A stretch of 62,793 bases of DNA from a bacterium (GTDB lineage: Bacteria; Chlamydiota; Chlamydiia; Chlamydiales; SM23-39): positions 1-62,793 of the forward strand of contig JAJXVT010000005.1 in NCBI GenBank assembly GCA_021781995.1, written 5' to 3'. The notes under the pieces were generated by a model. That model had not been told where the DNA came from. It saw only the letters and a list, made by a program, of their open reading frames with translations, and made no database searches. Position numbers and translations under genes: made by a program. Every line of letters starts with the position of its first letter. The first letter of the stretch is position 1. Shown piece by piece: positions 34,910-42,583 of the stretch.

Positions 34910-35886
34910 AAATTGAAATCAATGAAAAAATCCGCCCGTTTTCTCATCGTTCCGGAGTTTGTTGTTTAATTCCAGGCAGCGAAGTATCTGTGCAAGTTTT
35001 TGCGGCGCTTCTGAGAGTGAATGGCCTTTCGGACATGCCTTTAGCGATTACCGGCCCCATCAAAGAATTTACAGTACAGATCGATTTAGAAAAACAAGTG
35101 CTTTGGGTTTGGGGAATTGCTCAAGAAGGACATTATCGATTCGGTTTGCAAAACGAAGAGGGATCTATTGTTTTATTCATGGATCGATGTCCTGCCAACG
35201 GCATTGAGATCGGTCGGTATAAAGCAATGCGTAAAGACAAAATTGTGCTTTGTGCGGCAAAGAAATCAGTTGCGCCGCTTCGAATGGAGAAATTGTTTTT
35301 AGGTAATCATAAAGCGCAAGATTGGGACTATGTCTGGCGTAGAATGGATCTGAAGGAAATTGCTCCTGCTCTATTTTTATTAGGACAGCAGACACCTTTT
35401 GTTCAAGAAGCTCAAGGCCCTATTGCAAATCTAATACAAACGCAGTTGTCTTTGTTTGTTCGGGTTGGTTTGTCAGATTTATTAGTTCCTCGCTTGGAAG
35501 ATCTCGATTATCAAGGAATCGTCCCATCCAATCTTGGACAGGGTGATCCTAATGGACTGCTACGTGCTGCATATCTGAAGATGCGATCTTTTTTGCTTGC
35601 GGTCACTTTCAATAGCGTGCAGATTTTGCCAGATTTGCCGATAGATTGGGATGCAGGCCGCGCCGTTTGCCTGCAAGAAGAAAGCGTCGGTGAATTTGCT
35701 TTAGAGTGGAGTCGCTCGCAAATGAGAAAAATGATTGTGCGCGCGTTAAAAACTCAATCACTCTCTTTTTGTTTTGCAAAGCCGATTTGCCGCTATCGAC
35801 TCAATGGCGTATGGACGGACAATGGGGCCGTAGTCGATTTGGAAGAGGGCAAGGTCTATTTTTTTGATCGTTTTGAAAAGCACTGA
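34906..35886 (+). CDS. Conserved-looking hypothetical protein, 326 residues
   Basis: A soluble 326-residue protein with no signal peptide. It overlaps mtaB by four bases and is the last gene before the SET-domain genes. The N-terminal half is beta-rich, and a helical centre (ALFLLGQQTPF) is followed by a C-terminal beta region that looks like the small beta-sandwich end of glycoside hydrolase-like proteins (FALEWSRSQMRKMIVRA). I do not recognise a family and name no function. Intact length, coupling to mtaB and neighbour-like codon use argue that it is a real gene. Confidence 0.7.
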   Translation: MKIEINEKIRPFSHRSGVCCLIPGSEVSVQVFAALLRVNGLSDMPLAITGPIKEFTVQIDLEKQVLWVWGIAQEGHYRFGLQNEEGSIVLFMDRCPANGIEIGRYKAMRKDKIVLCAAKKSVAPLRMEKLFLGNHKAQDWDYVWRRMDLKEIAPALFLLGQQTPFVQEAQGPIANLIQTQLSLFVRVGLSDLLVPRLEDLDYQGIVPSNLGQGDPNGLLRAAYLKMRSFLLAVTFNSVQILPDLPIDWDAGRAVCLQEESVGEFALEWSRSQMRKMIVRALKTQSLSFCFAKPICRYRLNGVWTDNGAVVDLEEGKVYFFDRFEKH

Positions 35887-35902
35887 TGAGGTGATTCAAG
35901 AA

Positions 35903-35931
35903 TTGACTTTTTTTTAACCAAGATTTAATAA
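35903..35931 (+). promoter_or_regulatory. Possible sigma-66 promoter of the SET-domain pair
   Basis: TTGACT at 35903-35908 is followed after 15-17 bases by TTTAATAA (35924-35931), a fair match to the housekeeping consensus. A GC-rich palindrome (CGGGGATTCCCG, about 35961-35972) lies in the leader, just before GAAGGA. It could fold near the ribosome-binding site of the first SET gene. Confidence 0.4.
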
Positions 35932-35986
35932 TCACCGTCTTCTTCTAACGAAAGACCTGTTCGGGGATTCCCGAGGCTCGAAGGAA

Positions 35987-37012
35987 ATGGTTGCTAGAAT
36001 GCCTGCCGATATTTCTCCTTTTAAATCCAGCGATGTAGGTTCGACTCTGGTAGATGAATCTATGGAGGAAAATGTCCAAAGTTCTGAAGCATTGGACACG
36101 TGGAGTGTGCTGTTTCAAAAGCTTCAAAGTAAAAAAATTTCTTGGGATTATTTTCTTTCACAACTACCTGTAGATTTTTGGACCAGTACCGAGCATCCTT
36201 TATTTGAACTTTGTGTAGGTGAAGAGGGGCATACTGTATTGCACTTAGCGCTCATTCATAAAAAAATCGACGTTGTACGTCAATTGGCGGTGTTAGCTCC
36301 CTTGCGTTATAAACGAAACCGTTACGGGCTGAGTCCGTATGAGCTGGCTAGATATCTTGATTGCCGCGAAGGAGTGGCGGCATTGGGCGAAGTGGATCAG
36401 ACTCAATTTATTGCGCAGCATAACGTTGCATTTGATGAAAATTTTTCTGGGCATATATTGCCACAGCTCGATTATCTTGCCGTTCCGGTTTATGAGTCCA
36501 ATGCTGTGTTTGAGTATATTTTATCTCGTACAAAGCGGGCAAAAAAAGCCGACCAAATTCCTCCTGAAAAAATTTGGATGGGGATATATTTTGATCGTGA
36601 GATGCAGCAGTCGCTGCATCCTAAAGTGGCTTTGCGTTGGATTGATTGTGAAGTTGGATTTGGGGTGTTTTCAGCCCAGCGCATTTTGTCTTGCGCATTT
36701 ATTGGGGAATACACCGGTGTAGTATTGGAACGGCGAGAAGAATTGGTGAAGGACAATCGCTATTGCGTGCGCTGTACAACTTGGGATACGGGGCGTAAAA
36801 AATTTGTGATTGATGCTACTTCCAGGGGCAATTTTACACGGTTTATTAATCATAGCGCAAAACCTAACGTCGGTCTGCAATCGATTTATTGGCGTGGTAT
36901 GCCAAGAATGGTTTTTATTGCTTTGAGAGAAATTTCAGAAGGGGAGCAATTGACATTTGACTATGGGCCTCTTTTCTGGAAAGATGCTAAGCAAGTTCCA
37001 AAAATATTATAA
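35987..37012 (+). CDS. SET-domain protein with ankyrin-like N-terminus, probable effector
   Basis: A 341-residue protein. Residues about 70-125 look like one or two ankyrin repeats (GHTVLHLALIHKKIDVVRQL, then GLSPYELARYL). Residues about 195-335 form a SET methyltransferase domain with GFGVFSAQRI, FIGEYTGVV, NFTRFINHS and EQLTFDYG, the SAM- and lysine-channel motifs of the family. The catalytic Tyr of FDYG is present. No pre-SET cysteines are visible. SET proteins of chlamydiae such as NUE of C. trachomatis are exported and methylate histones; a host-chromatin or self-protein target is inferred. The start is ATG 35987 or 35999, as the GAAGGA site lies very close to 35987. Confidence 0.88.
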   Translation: MVARMPADISPFKSSDVGSTLVDESMEENVQSSEALDTWSVLFQKLQSKKISWDYFLSQLPVDFWTSTEHPLFELCVGEEGHTVLHLALIHKKIDVVRQLAVLAPLRYKRNRYGLSPYELARYLDCREGVAALGEVDQTQFIAQHNVAFDENFSGHILPQLDYLAVPVYESNAVFEYILSRTKRAKKADQIPPEKIWMGIYFDREMQQSLHPKVALRWIDCEVGFGVFSAQRILSCAFIGEYTGVVLERREELVKDNRYCVRCTTWDTGRKKFVIDATSRGNFTRFINHSAKPNVGLQSIYWRGMPRMVFIALREISEGEQLTFDYGPLFWKDAKQVPKIL

Positions 37013-37021
37013 TGTGCTGTC

Positions 37022-37636
37022 ATGTCAATTCTCCTTTATAAAAAGGAAGTTTCTAGTTTAGTTCCTTTGCATCAATTGCATACTCACACAGGCTCTTTAT
37101 TTTGTCCTTATTTGCAATTTGAGCATCAAACTCTTTTGCAAAAAATCGCTAAAAAAATGCAAAGCCTTCATAAGGAGGGGGAGTTTAGCGCTGAACCTTT
37201 ATGGCTTGGCAGTTATTTTCAAAAAGAATTTACCGATCCCAATTTACCGCAGGTATCCATTCGGTGGATTGATGATGAAATGGGGTGGGGTCTTTTTGCC
37301 GAAATTGCGTTTCAGCCCATGGAGTTTATCGCTGAATACACCGGGATAGTGCGTCAAAGAAGATCTGCAGATCAAACTAATGCGTACTGTTTCGAATATC
37401 TTTTAGCCCCTGGACATGATACTTCTTATGTTGTAGACGCGCAAGATCAAGGAGGGTTAGCTCGGTATATCAATCATAGCGATCATCCTAATTTGGCCTC
37501 GGCGCAAGCGGTATTCGATAATATTAGCCATATTGTTTTATATACCAAAACTTTCGTTGCGAAAGGGGAGCAGCTCTGTTACGATTATGGGGCCGATTAT
37601 TGGAAATACCGTAAAAAACGACGAATTATCCACTAA
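37022..37636 (+). CDS. SET-domain protein, shorter paralogue
   Basis: A 204-residue paralogue of the preceding gene, nine bases downstream. It has a short N-terminal region and a SET domain: WIDDEMGWGLFAEIAF, FIAEYTGIV, GGLARYINHS and EQLCYDYGADYW. The NHS and YDYG motifs are intact. It lacks the ankyrin-like part. The basic end WKYRKKRRIIH is echoed in DNA just upstream of rlmB (39067-39099). The two SET genes probably form one transcription unit. Confidence 0.88.
   Translation: MSILLYKKEVSSLVPLHQLHTHTGSLFCPYLQFEHQTLLQKIAKKMQSLHKEGEFSAEPLWLGSYFQKEFTDPNLPQVSIRWIDDEMGWGLFAEIAFQPMEFIAEYTGIVRQRRSADQTNAYCFEYLLAPGHDTSYVVDAQDQGGLARYINHSDHPNLASAQAVFDNISHIVLYTKTFVAKGEQLCYDYGADYWKYRKKRRIIH
37600..37632 (+). 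repeat. Duplicated 33-bp segment, copy 1 (end of SET gene)
   Basis: The segment GGAAATACCGTAAAAAACGA (within 37601-37621) is repeated at 39068-39088, and the match continues for about 12 more bases with few changes. The copies flank the methyltransferase-like gene. Confidence 0.7.
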
Positions 37637-37655
37637 TTAGTGGTTATCAAAATAG

Positions 37656-38669
37656 TTAAAAATTGTCGCCGTACTGAGGATGTAAATTATTATGTGGTGC
37701 ACGACGAAATAAGAACGTTGGATCTGAATCCCTGGTTATCCCGATTGGTAAGTTGTGAATCAGCGTATGTAATGAAGAGGGTGCGTTCAAAGGCCGTTCG
37801 GGGTGTAACCATAATAGGTCTTGCGTGCCCACTGCTGGATCATCCACAAACTGGCACGCTCTTGGCAGCTCTCGACTTAGTGGAATAAATATAGATTGCG
37901 CGGTAACTGCCTGCCTTGCATGATCGATGTTATCGATTCGCAAAGAATTAGTGAAAGAGAATGTGTGAATTAATTTTCGAAATTGTGGATGCGCATTTAT
38001 TAGATTAACACCTACATGATCATTGTTCTCAACATCAATAGTCATTATTAAATTTGGAATGTATTCGATGTTAGTTAAATATGGATTGGCTAATTCAATT
38101 GAAGGAAAGTAATGGCAGGAGAATGAGGAAAATCCAAGTGATTGTTTATGTAGATTTATCAACGTATATAGCTTAACCAAGGCCGGGAGCGTTTCTTGTG
38201 CTGGGTCAATAACTGTTAGATGAATGTGACGGCGGCCTGATCGGGCTAGAGTTATCACATATGCCAATTCTTCGAAGCAACTTCCTGATCCTATGCTTAG
38301 AATTTGAAAAACGTGATTTTCCGGCATGACTCCAAGATGAAAATGAGTGCCAACTTGCAACATAGTTAGTTGCTGAAGCAAGGTTCGTCCTTCGGGGCAA
38401 ATGTTCTGGCAAAGGCACATTTGAAAGGTGTTGCGCAGTGCTGCTATCGATGCGATTGCAGTGCGTGGGTTGGTAGTGAGGTCTGCTATGTCAGATGGAG
38501 TAATTTGTGATAATTCTTGTATGGCCGGTTCGAATGAGATTTGTTCATTGCTATGGAAATAGCGTTGAAGTTCGTGTCTGTCTATCACACGGTGTGCGCT
38601 AGCGAAAAGAGATGGTGGTTGTGAGCACACCGGTCCACTGTTAGCAAAGCTTGGTGCCGGGGGCAGCAT
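37656..38669 (-). CDS. Methyltransferase-like protein with proline-rich N-terminus (possible frameshift upstream)
   Basis: The frame from ATG 38669 gives 337 residues. A Rossmann-type motif, FQILSIGSGSCFEELAYVI followed by LTVIDPAQE, indicates a SAM-dependent methyltransferase fold. No substrate motif is recognised. The start at 38669 lies inside a Pro-rich stretch with no ribosome-binding site. The same frame stays open upstream to about 38908, with a hydrophobic segment and a second copy of the Pro-rich repeat, but has no ATG. An ATG at 38899 in the neighbouring frame joins it only if the run of six Cs at about 38853 is shifted. The true gene may therefore span 37656-38899. Confidence 0.65.
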   Translation of the reverse strand: MLPPAPSFANSGPVCSQPPSLFASAHRVIDRHELQRYFHSNEQISFEPAIQELSQITPSDIADLTTNPRTAIASIAALRNTFQMCLCQNICPEGRTLLQQLTMLQVGTHFHLGVMPENHVFQILSIGSGSCFEELAYVITLARSGRRHIHLTVIDPAQETLPALVKLYTLINLHKQSLGFSSFSCHYFPSIELANPYLTNIEYIPNLIMTIDVENNDHVGVNLINAHPQFRKLIHTFSFTNSLRIDNIDHARQAVTAQSIFIPLSRELPRACQFVDDPAVGTQDLLWLHPERPLNAPSSLHTLIHNLPIGITRDSDPTFLFRRAPHNNLHPQYGDNF

Positions 38670-38753
38670 TTGTTGCGGGGGAGGGGGTAGTCTTTGCTCG
38701 GCAGCTGCGCTAGCGGAAAGGGATGGTGGTTGTGAAGCCGCCGGTCCACTGTT
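38595..38753 (-). repeat. Pair of 48-bp direct repeats
   Basis: Segments 38595-38642 and 38706-38753 are nearly identical (tgcgctagcg-aaag-gatggtggttgtga...ccggtccactgtt), with a 111-bp offset, that is 37 codons. Both copies read in the same frame as SGP--SQPPSL-ASA. This supports coding use of the region upstream of 38669. Confidence 0.85.
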
Positions 38754-39066
38754 CTGATAAAAGCAAAAAATATATTGAAAAAACTCAATTAATCGAGCGA
38801 TGGCAGTTCTAAAAAGACGTGTAATGGGATTTAGGAGGATAGGCGAGTGGCGGGGGGCGCAGAATTTGGACGGGATTGAAGATTGATTTCTAATGCCATG
38901 TTTATATTATAAATTAACCGTTAAATTTATGCATTATTTTTTTGTTTTGTGTATAGTAAAATAAATCTATTTATTAGATGTATTGCATAGCTGCAATCTG
39001 TATGCAACCTCTTTTAAGATGACTATTGCATAGGAAGGATGGGTTTGCTACGATTGTAGCTCCTAC

Positions 39067-39099
39067 AGGAAATACCGTAAAAAACGATGAATCATCCTC
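39067..39099 (+). repeat. Duplicated 33-bp segment, copy 2 (SET-gene remnant at the rlmB start)
   Basis: In one frame this DNA reads YRKYRKKR-stop, matching the end of the second SET protein. It also contains the rlmB start codon (39087). The region 38900-39066 before it is AT-rich and carries no gene that I can support. Confidence 0.65.
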
Positions 39100-39881
39100 A
39101 CGCTTATCACGCCTCAAAAGGTCGTCTTCCTCCCAAAGATCAATTGATTATGGGTTTGCACGCTTTAACTGAGCTGTTTGCTGCTGCTCCAGATCGGATT
39201 TTGAAGGTGTACACGTCAGTTAAAAATGCACAAGAGCGCAAAACCGGTATATTGAAAGAATGTGAAAAGTGGCAGGTTCCGGTAGTTTTGACCAATGAGT
39301 CGGAATTAACCCACATGTGCGGATCTGATTCGCATCAAATGTTTGCAGCTCATGTAAAAGGCCGTACTTTCTTGGATGTGGCTCAATTTTTGGAGAAAAT
39401 TGGCGATAAAGATAGATCTGTTGTTTTGATGTGCGATCAAATTTTTGACCCTCAAAACTTTGGCGCTTTGATTCGCTCTGCAGAATGCTTGGGAGCCGAT
39501 GCGGTTGTATGGTCTAAAAATCGCGGAAGCGATTTGACGCCGGTCGCTGCAAAGTCGAGCTGTGGCGCCTCTGAATGGATGACGCTCGTGCGAATTGCAA
39601 ATTTAGCGGAGGGTGTATCGCAATTTCAAAAGGGCGGTTATGAGGTGGTGGCGTCGGTGTTGAAAGAGGGGGCAGTCGATGCTTTTCGCTTTTCTTTTTC
39701 TCCGCGAACAGTCATCGTAGTCGGGTCGGAAGGCGAGGGAATTCAGCCTTTAATTCAAAAAAGGGCCGATCACTGTCTATACATCCCCATGTCGGGTAAA
39801 ATTCAATCGCTCAATGTCGCTCAGGCGGCAACTTCTTTGCTGACTTGCTTTCAGCGCGCTAGCTATTTTGGTGCGTCATAG
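39087..39881 (+). CDS. rlmB: SpoU/TrmH-family RNA 2'-O-methyltransferase (RlmB-like)
   Basis: A 264-residue knotted methyltransferase that modifies a ribose 2'-OH, most like RlmB acting on 23S rRNA G2251. The N-terminal substrate-binding domain (GLHALTELF) precedes the SPOUT domain with motif 1 DPQNFGALIRSA, motif 2 IVVGSEGEGI and motif 3 MSGKIQSLNVAQAA. All three motifs are intact. Its start codon lies inside a duplicated SET-gene remnant, and its last 19 bp overlap the convergent membrane-protein gene. Confidence 0.9.
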   Translation: MNHPHAYHASKGRLPPKDQLIMGLHALTELFAAAPDRILKVYTSVKNAQERKTGILKECEKWQVPVVLTNESELTHMCGSDSHQMFAAHVKGRTFLDVAQFLEKIGDKDRSVVLMCDQIFDPQNFGALIRSAECLGADAVVWSKNRGSDLTPVAAKSSCGASEWMTLVRIANLAEGVSQFQKGGYEVVASVLKEGAVDAFRFSFSPRTVIVVGSEGEGIQPLIQKRADHCLYIPMSGKIQSLNVAQAATSLLTCFQRASYFGAS

Positions 39882-40387
39882 GGATGGCGCAGCAATTTTG
39901 CCATAAAAACGGCGATGATCGCGGAGGCAATTAGGATCGGGACAAGAAATGCGTAAAGATATTGCACTATGAACGCGCTTAACCCAGCAAAAACACCTAA
40001 GACCGTCCCGATCAATAAAAAAGTCCTTTCGATGTAAATACCAGCGAGAAAAACGCCAAGGGCTAAAATGGTCAAATTGAAAATTCCAGCTGCAAAACGA
40101 CTAACGGTTCCTAAATCGACGTATAGTGTTACGAGAAAAACGGCGAGAATGACGCCAATCCAATGCAATAGCTCATGTCCTAGAGTAATTGGAGAGATCG
40201 TTTGTGTTTGGCGTTTGACATACCAACTGAGCCAAAGTGCAAGCACTGCATAGATCGGAATCACCCAGCGCCAGTAATCCCATCCTCCTGTCGCGTAAAC
40301 GTCAGTAATCACTATACCGATAAAGGCTAAAATTAACATGACTAGGCCGACGCCTAGACGCGCTTTCCAGGGATGTGTGGGTATCAT
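39863..40387 (-). CDS. Polytopic membrane protein, unknown
   Basis: A 174-residue hydrophobic protein with about six membrane segments and short loops, a basic N-terminus (HPWKARLG) and a basic C-terminal tail. It contains HELLH in a loop before the third helix, but nothing else suggests a protease. No family is recognised. It is divergent from glgB, and its 3' end overlaps rlmB by 19 bp. Confidence 0.7.
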   Translation of the reverse strand: MIPTHPWKARLGVGLVMLILAFIGIVITDVYATGGWDYWRWVIPIYAVLALWLSWYVKRQTQTISPITLGHELLHWIGVILAVFLVTLYVDLGTVSRFAAGIFNLTILALGVFLAGIYIERTFLLIGTVLGVFAGLSAFIVQYLYAFLVPILIASAIIAVFMAKLLRHPYDAPK

Positions 40388-40468
40388 ATCTTTGCTTCAT
40401 ATGGGATTTGATGCAAAATTGTAAAGAGTCATTTGACAATTGGCGTGTAGCTCAGATACGTTTGTAAC

Positions 40469-42583
40469 ATGTCGCAAACACTTGCTGAATTTAGAGAATA
40501 CAACCCGCACCACTTGCTTGGTTTACACCAGCAACCGGCTGGATCGTTAATTCGATTATGGCGGCCAGGCGCCGAAAAGGTCTATGTCGAGGTAGGCGGA
40601 TTTGTTCATGAGGCGTCTGCTGTCGATGCAAATGGACTGTTTGAGCTTTCTTTAGAAAAAAAAATCGATCGTTTTGATTATCGAGTCTTTCATACGGATG
40701 GATCGGTGGGCTGCGATCCTTATGCGTTTACTCCTTTAATCGGCGAAATGGATGCATATCTGTTCAATGCCGGATGCCACTATGATTTATTCCGCATTTT
40801 AGGGGCGCATGTACGCGCCGTTGATGGTGTGGGTGGTGTGCATTTTGCCGTATGGGCTCCAAATGCTCGATCTGTTAGTCTCGTCGCTGATTTCAATCAT
40901 TTTGATGGCCGAGTCAATCCTATGCGCTCGATGGGTTCGTCGGGGATTTGGGAGCTATTTGTACCGGGGTTGCAAGAAGGTGTTAAGTATAAATTTGAAA
41001 TTAGGACCCATGCAGGGGATTTGAGGATTAAAAGCGATCCGTTTGCATTTTTTTCAGAGCTTCGTCCTGCGACGGCGTCTGTTGTATTCGACGTCGATCG
41101 TTATGTGTGGAATGATCATGCGTGGATAGAGGCTAGAGAGCGGTGTTGTCTCAATCGTCCTGTCTGTATTTATGAAGTGCATCTTGGATCTTGGCGTTGG
41201 TATGGCAAGGAGTTTGCCAACTATCGTCAAATCGCTGTGGATTTAGCCAATTATTGCGTATCGATGGGCTTTACTCATGTTGAGTTGCTCCCTGTGATGG
41301 AGCATCCTCTTGACGAGTCGTGGGGATATCAGGTGACAGGATTTTTCTCAGTGACGAGCCGCTACGGAACTCCGGAAGATTTTCAGTTTTTTGTCGATCA
41401 TTTGCATCAAAAGGGGATCGGGGTCATTCTCGATTGGGTGCCTGCCCATTTTCCAACGGATGATTATGCTTTGAATCGATTTGACGGGACTGCTTTGTAC
41501 GAGCATGAAGATCCTCGCAAAGGAATTCATCCGCACTGGAATACGGCAATTTTTAATTATGGCCGTAAAGAGGTGACGAATTTTTTGCTTGCAAGCGCTT
41601 TGTATTGGCTCGAGGTGATGCATATCGATGGATTGCGTGTTGATGCAGTCGCTTCTATGCTGTATTTGGATTACGGAAGAAAGGCTGGGGAGTGGATCGC
41701 CAATCCCGATGGCAGTAATTACAATGTGGAAGCTGCCGACTTTGTTAAACATCTCAATTCTATTGTGCATCAAAAATTTTCCGGCGTCTTGATGATTGCC
41801 GAAGAATCTTCTGCGTATTTCGGTGTTTCGCATCCGATAGAAAAAGGGGGATTAGGATTTGATTTAAAATGGAACATGGGGTGGATGAATGATACGTTGC
41901 GTTATTTCGCAAGAGATCCGCTGTATCGTAGATTTCATCAAAACGATTTGACCTTTAGCTTGCTATACGCCTTTTCAGAAAAATTTGAGCTCGTTTTATC
42001 TCATGATGAAGTAGTGCACATGAAGGGAAGCTTACTCACTAAAATGCCCGGTCCCGATTGGCAAAAGTTTGCCAACGTCAGGCTTTTGTATAGCTATATG
42101 ATGGCGCATCCTGGGAAGAAGTTATTATTTATGGGCGGGGAAATCGGACAGTGGAGTGAATGGAATTGCAAAGCTCATTTAGATTGGCCTTTGCTTGACT
42201 ATCCGCTGCACCGAGGTTTGACGACTATGATTCAAAAACTCAATTTGTTCTATCAGCGCCATAGCGCTTTATGGGAGCGCGATTTTGATTGGGAAGGGTA
42301 TGAGTGGATTGAATTTTCCGATGTGGCCAACAGTGTAGTGTCGTATAAGCGCAAAAGCGCAAGTGAAACGCTCATTGTTGTGCATAATTTTACTCCGCAG
42401 TATCACGAGCGCTATTGGATTGCTAGCGCGCCTAGTGGTGTTGTGGTAGAAGTGTTCAATACAGATGCAGAAGAATTCGGCGGCTGTGGTAAAGTAAATC
42501 CAAAACTCACGCAAAATGAGAGCGGTTTTTGGATTGAGCTCGCTCCATTAGCTACTATGATTTTTGCTACTCGATTGCCATGA
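40469..42583 (+). CDS. glgB: 1,4-alpha-glucan branching enzyme GlgB
   Basis: A 704-residue GH13 enzyme making alpha-1,6 branches in glycogen. In order it has an N-terminal beta domain (YNPHHLLGLH), a CBM48-type domain (VHFAVWAPNARSVSLVADFN), and the catalytic barrel with DWVPAHFPTDDYAL, nucleophile Asp in DGLRVDAVASM, acid Glu in MIAEESSA and HDE in VLSHDEVVHMKGS. Length is normal. Its stop overlaps ligA by four bases. A TTGACA at 40433 could be a -35 element, but the -10 is weak and there is no ribosome-binding site. Chlamydiae store glycogen, so the gene is expected. Confidence 0.96.
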   Translation: MSQTLAEFREYNPHHLLGLHQQPAGSLIRLWRPGAEKVYVEVGGFVHEASAVDANGLFELSLEKKIDRFDYRVFHTDGSVGCDPYAFTPLIGEMDAYLFNAGCHYDLFRILGAHVRAVDGVGGVHFAVWAPNARSVSLVADFNHFDGRVNPMRSMGSSGIWELFVPGLQEGVKYKFEIRTHAGDLRIKSDPFAFFSELRPATASVVFDVDRYVWNDHAWIEARERCCLNRPVCIYEVHLGSWRWYGKEFANYRQIAVDLANYCVSMGFTHVELLPVMEHPLDESWGYQVTGFFSVTSRYGTPEDFQFFVDHLHQKGIGVILDWVPAHFPTDDYALNRFDGTALYEHEDPRKGIHPHWNTAIFNYGRKEVTNFLLASALYWLEVMHIDGLRVDAVASMLYLDYGRKAGEWIANPDGSNYNVEAADFVKHLNSIVHQKFSGVLMIAEESSAYFGVSHPIEKGGLGFDLKWNMGWMNDTLRYFARDPLYRRFHQNDLTFSLLYAFSEKFELVLSHDEVVHMKGSLLTKMPGPDWQKFANVRLLYSYMMAHPGKKLLFMGGEIGQWSEWNCKAHLDWPLLDYPLHRGLTTMIQKLNLFYQRHSALWERDFDWEGYEWIEFSDVANSVVSYKRKSASETLIVVHNFTPQYHERYWIASAPSGVVVEVFNTDAEEFGGCGKVNPKLTQNESGFWIELAPLATMIFATRLP

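Noticed and set aside
37640..37888. 82-codon plus-strand frame after the second SET gene
   Set aside because: It lies antisense to the methyltransferase-like gene, starts with a weak codon and has no motif.
39863..40387. HELLH in the six-helix membrane protein as a zinc protease motif
   Set aside because: The HExxH pattern is in a loop, has no further ligand or hairpin as in M50 proteins, and HExxH is common by chance.
40441..40468. tRNA-like 5' end (GGCGTGTAGCTCAG) before glgB
   Set aside because: The first 14 bases look like the acceptor and D-arm start of a tRNA, but no D-stem partner, anticodon arm or T-arm follows, and the glgB start codon lies at 40469.
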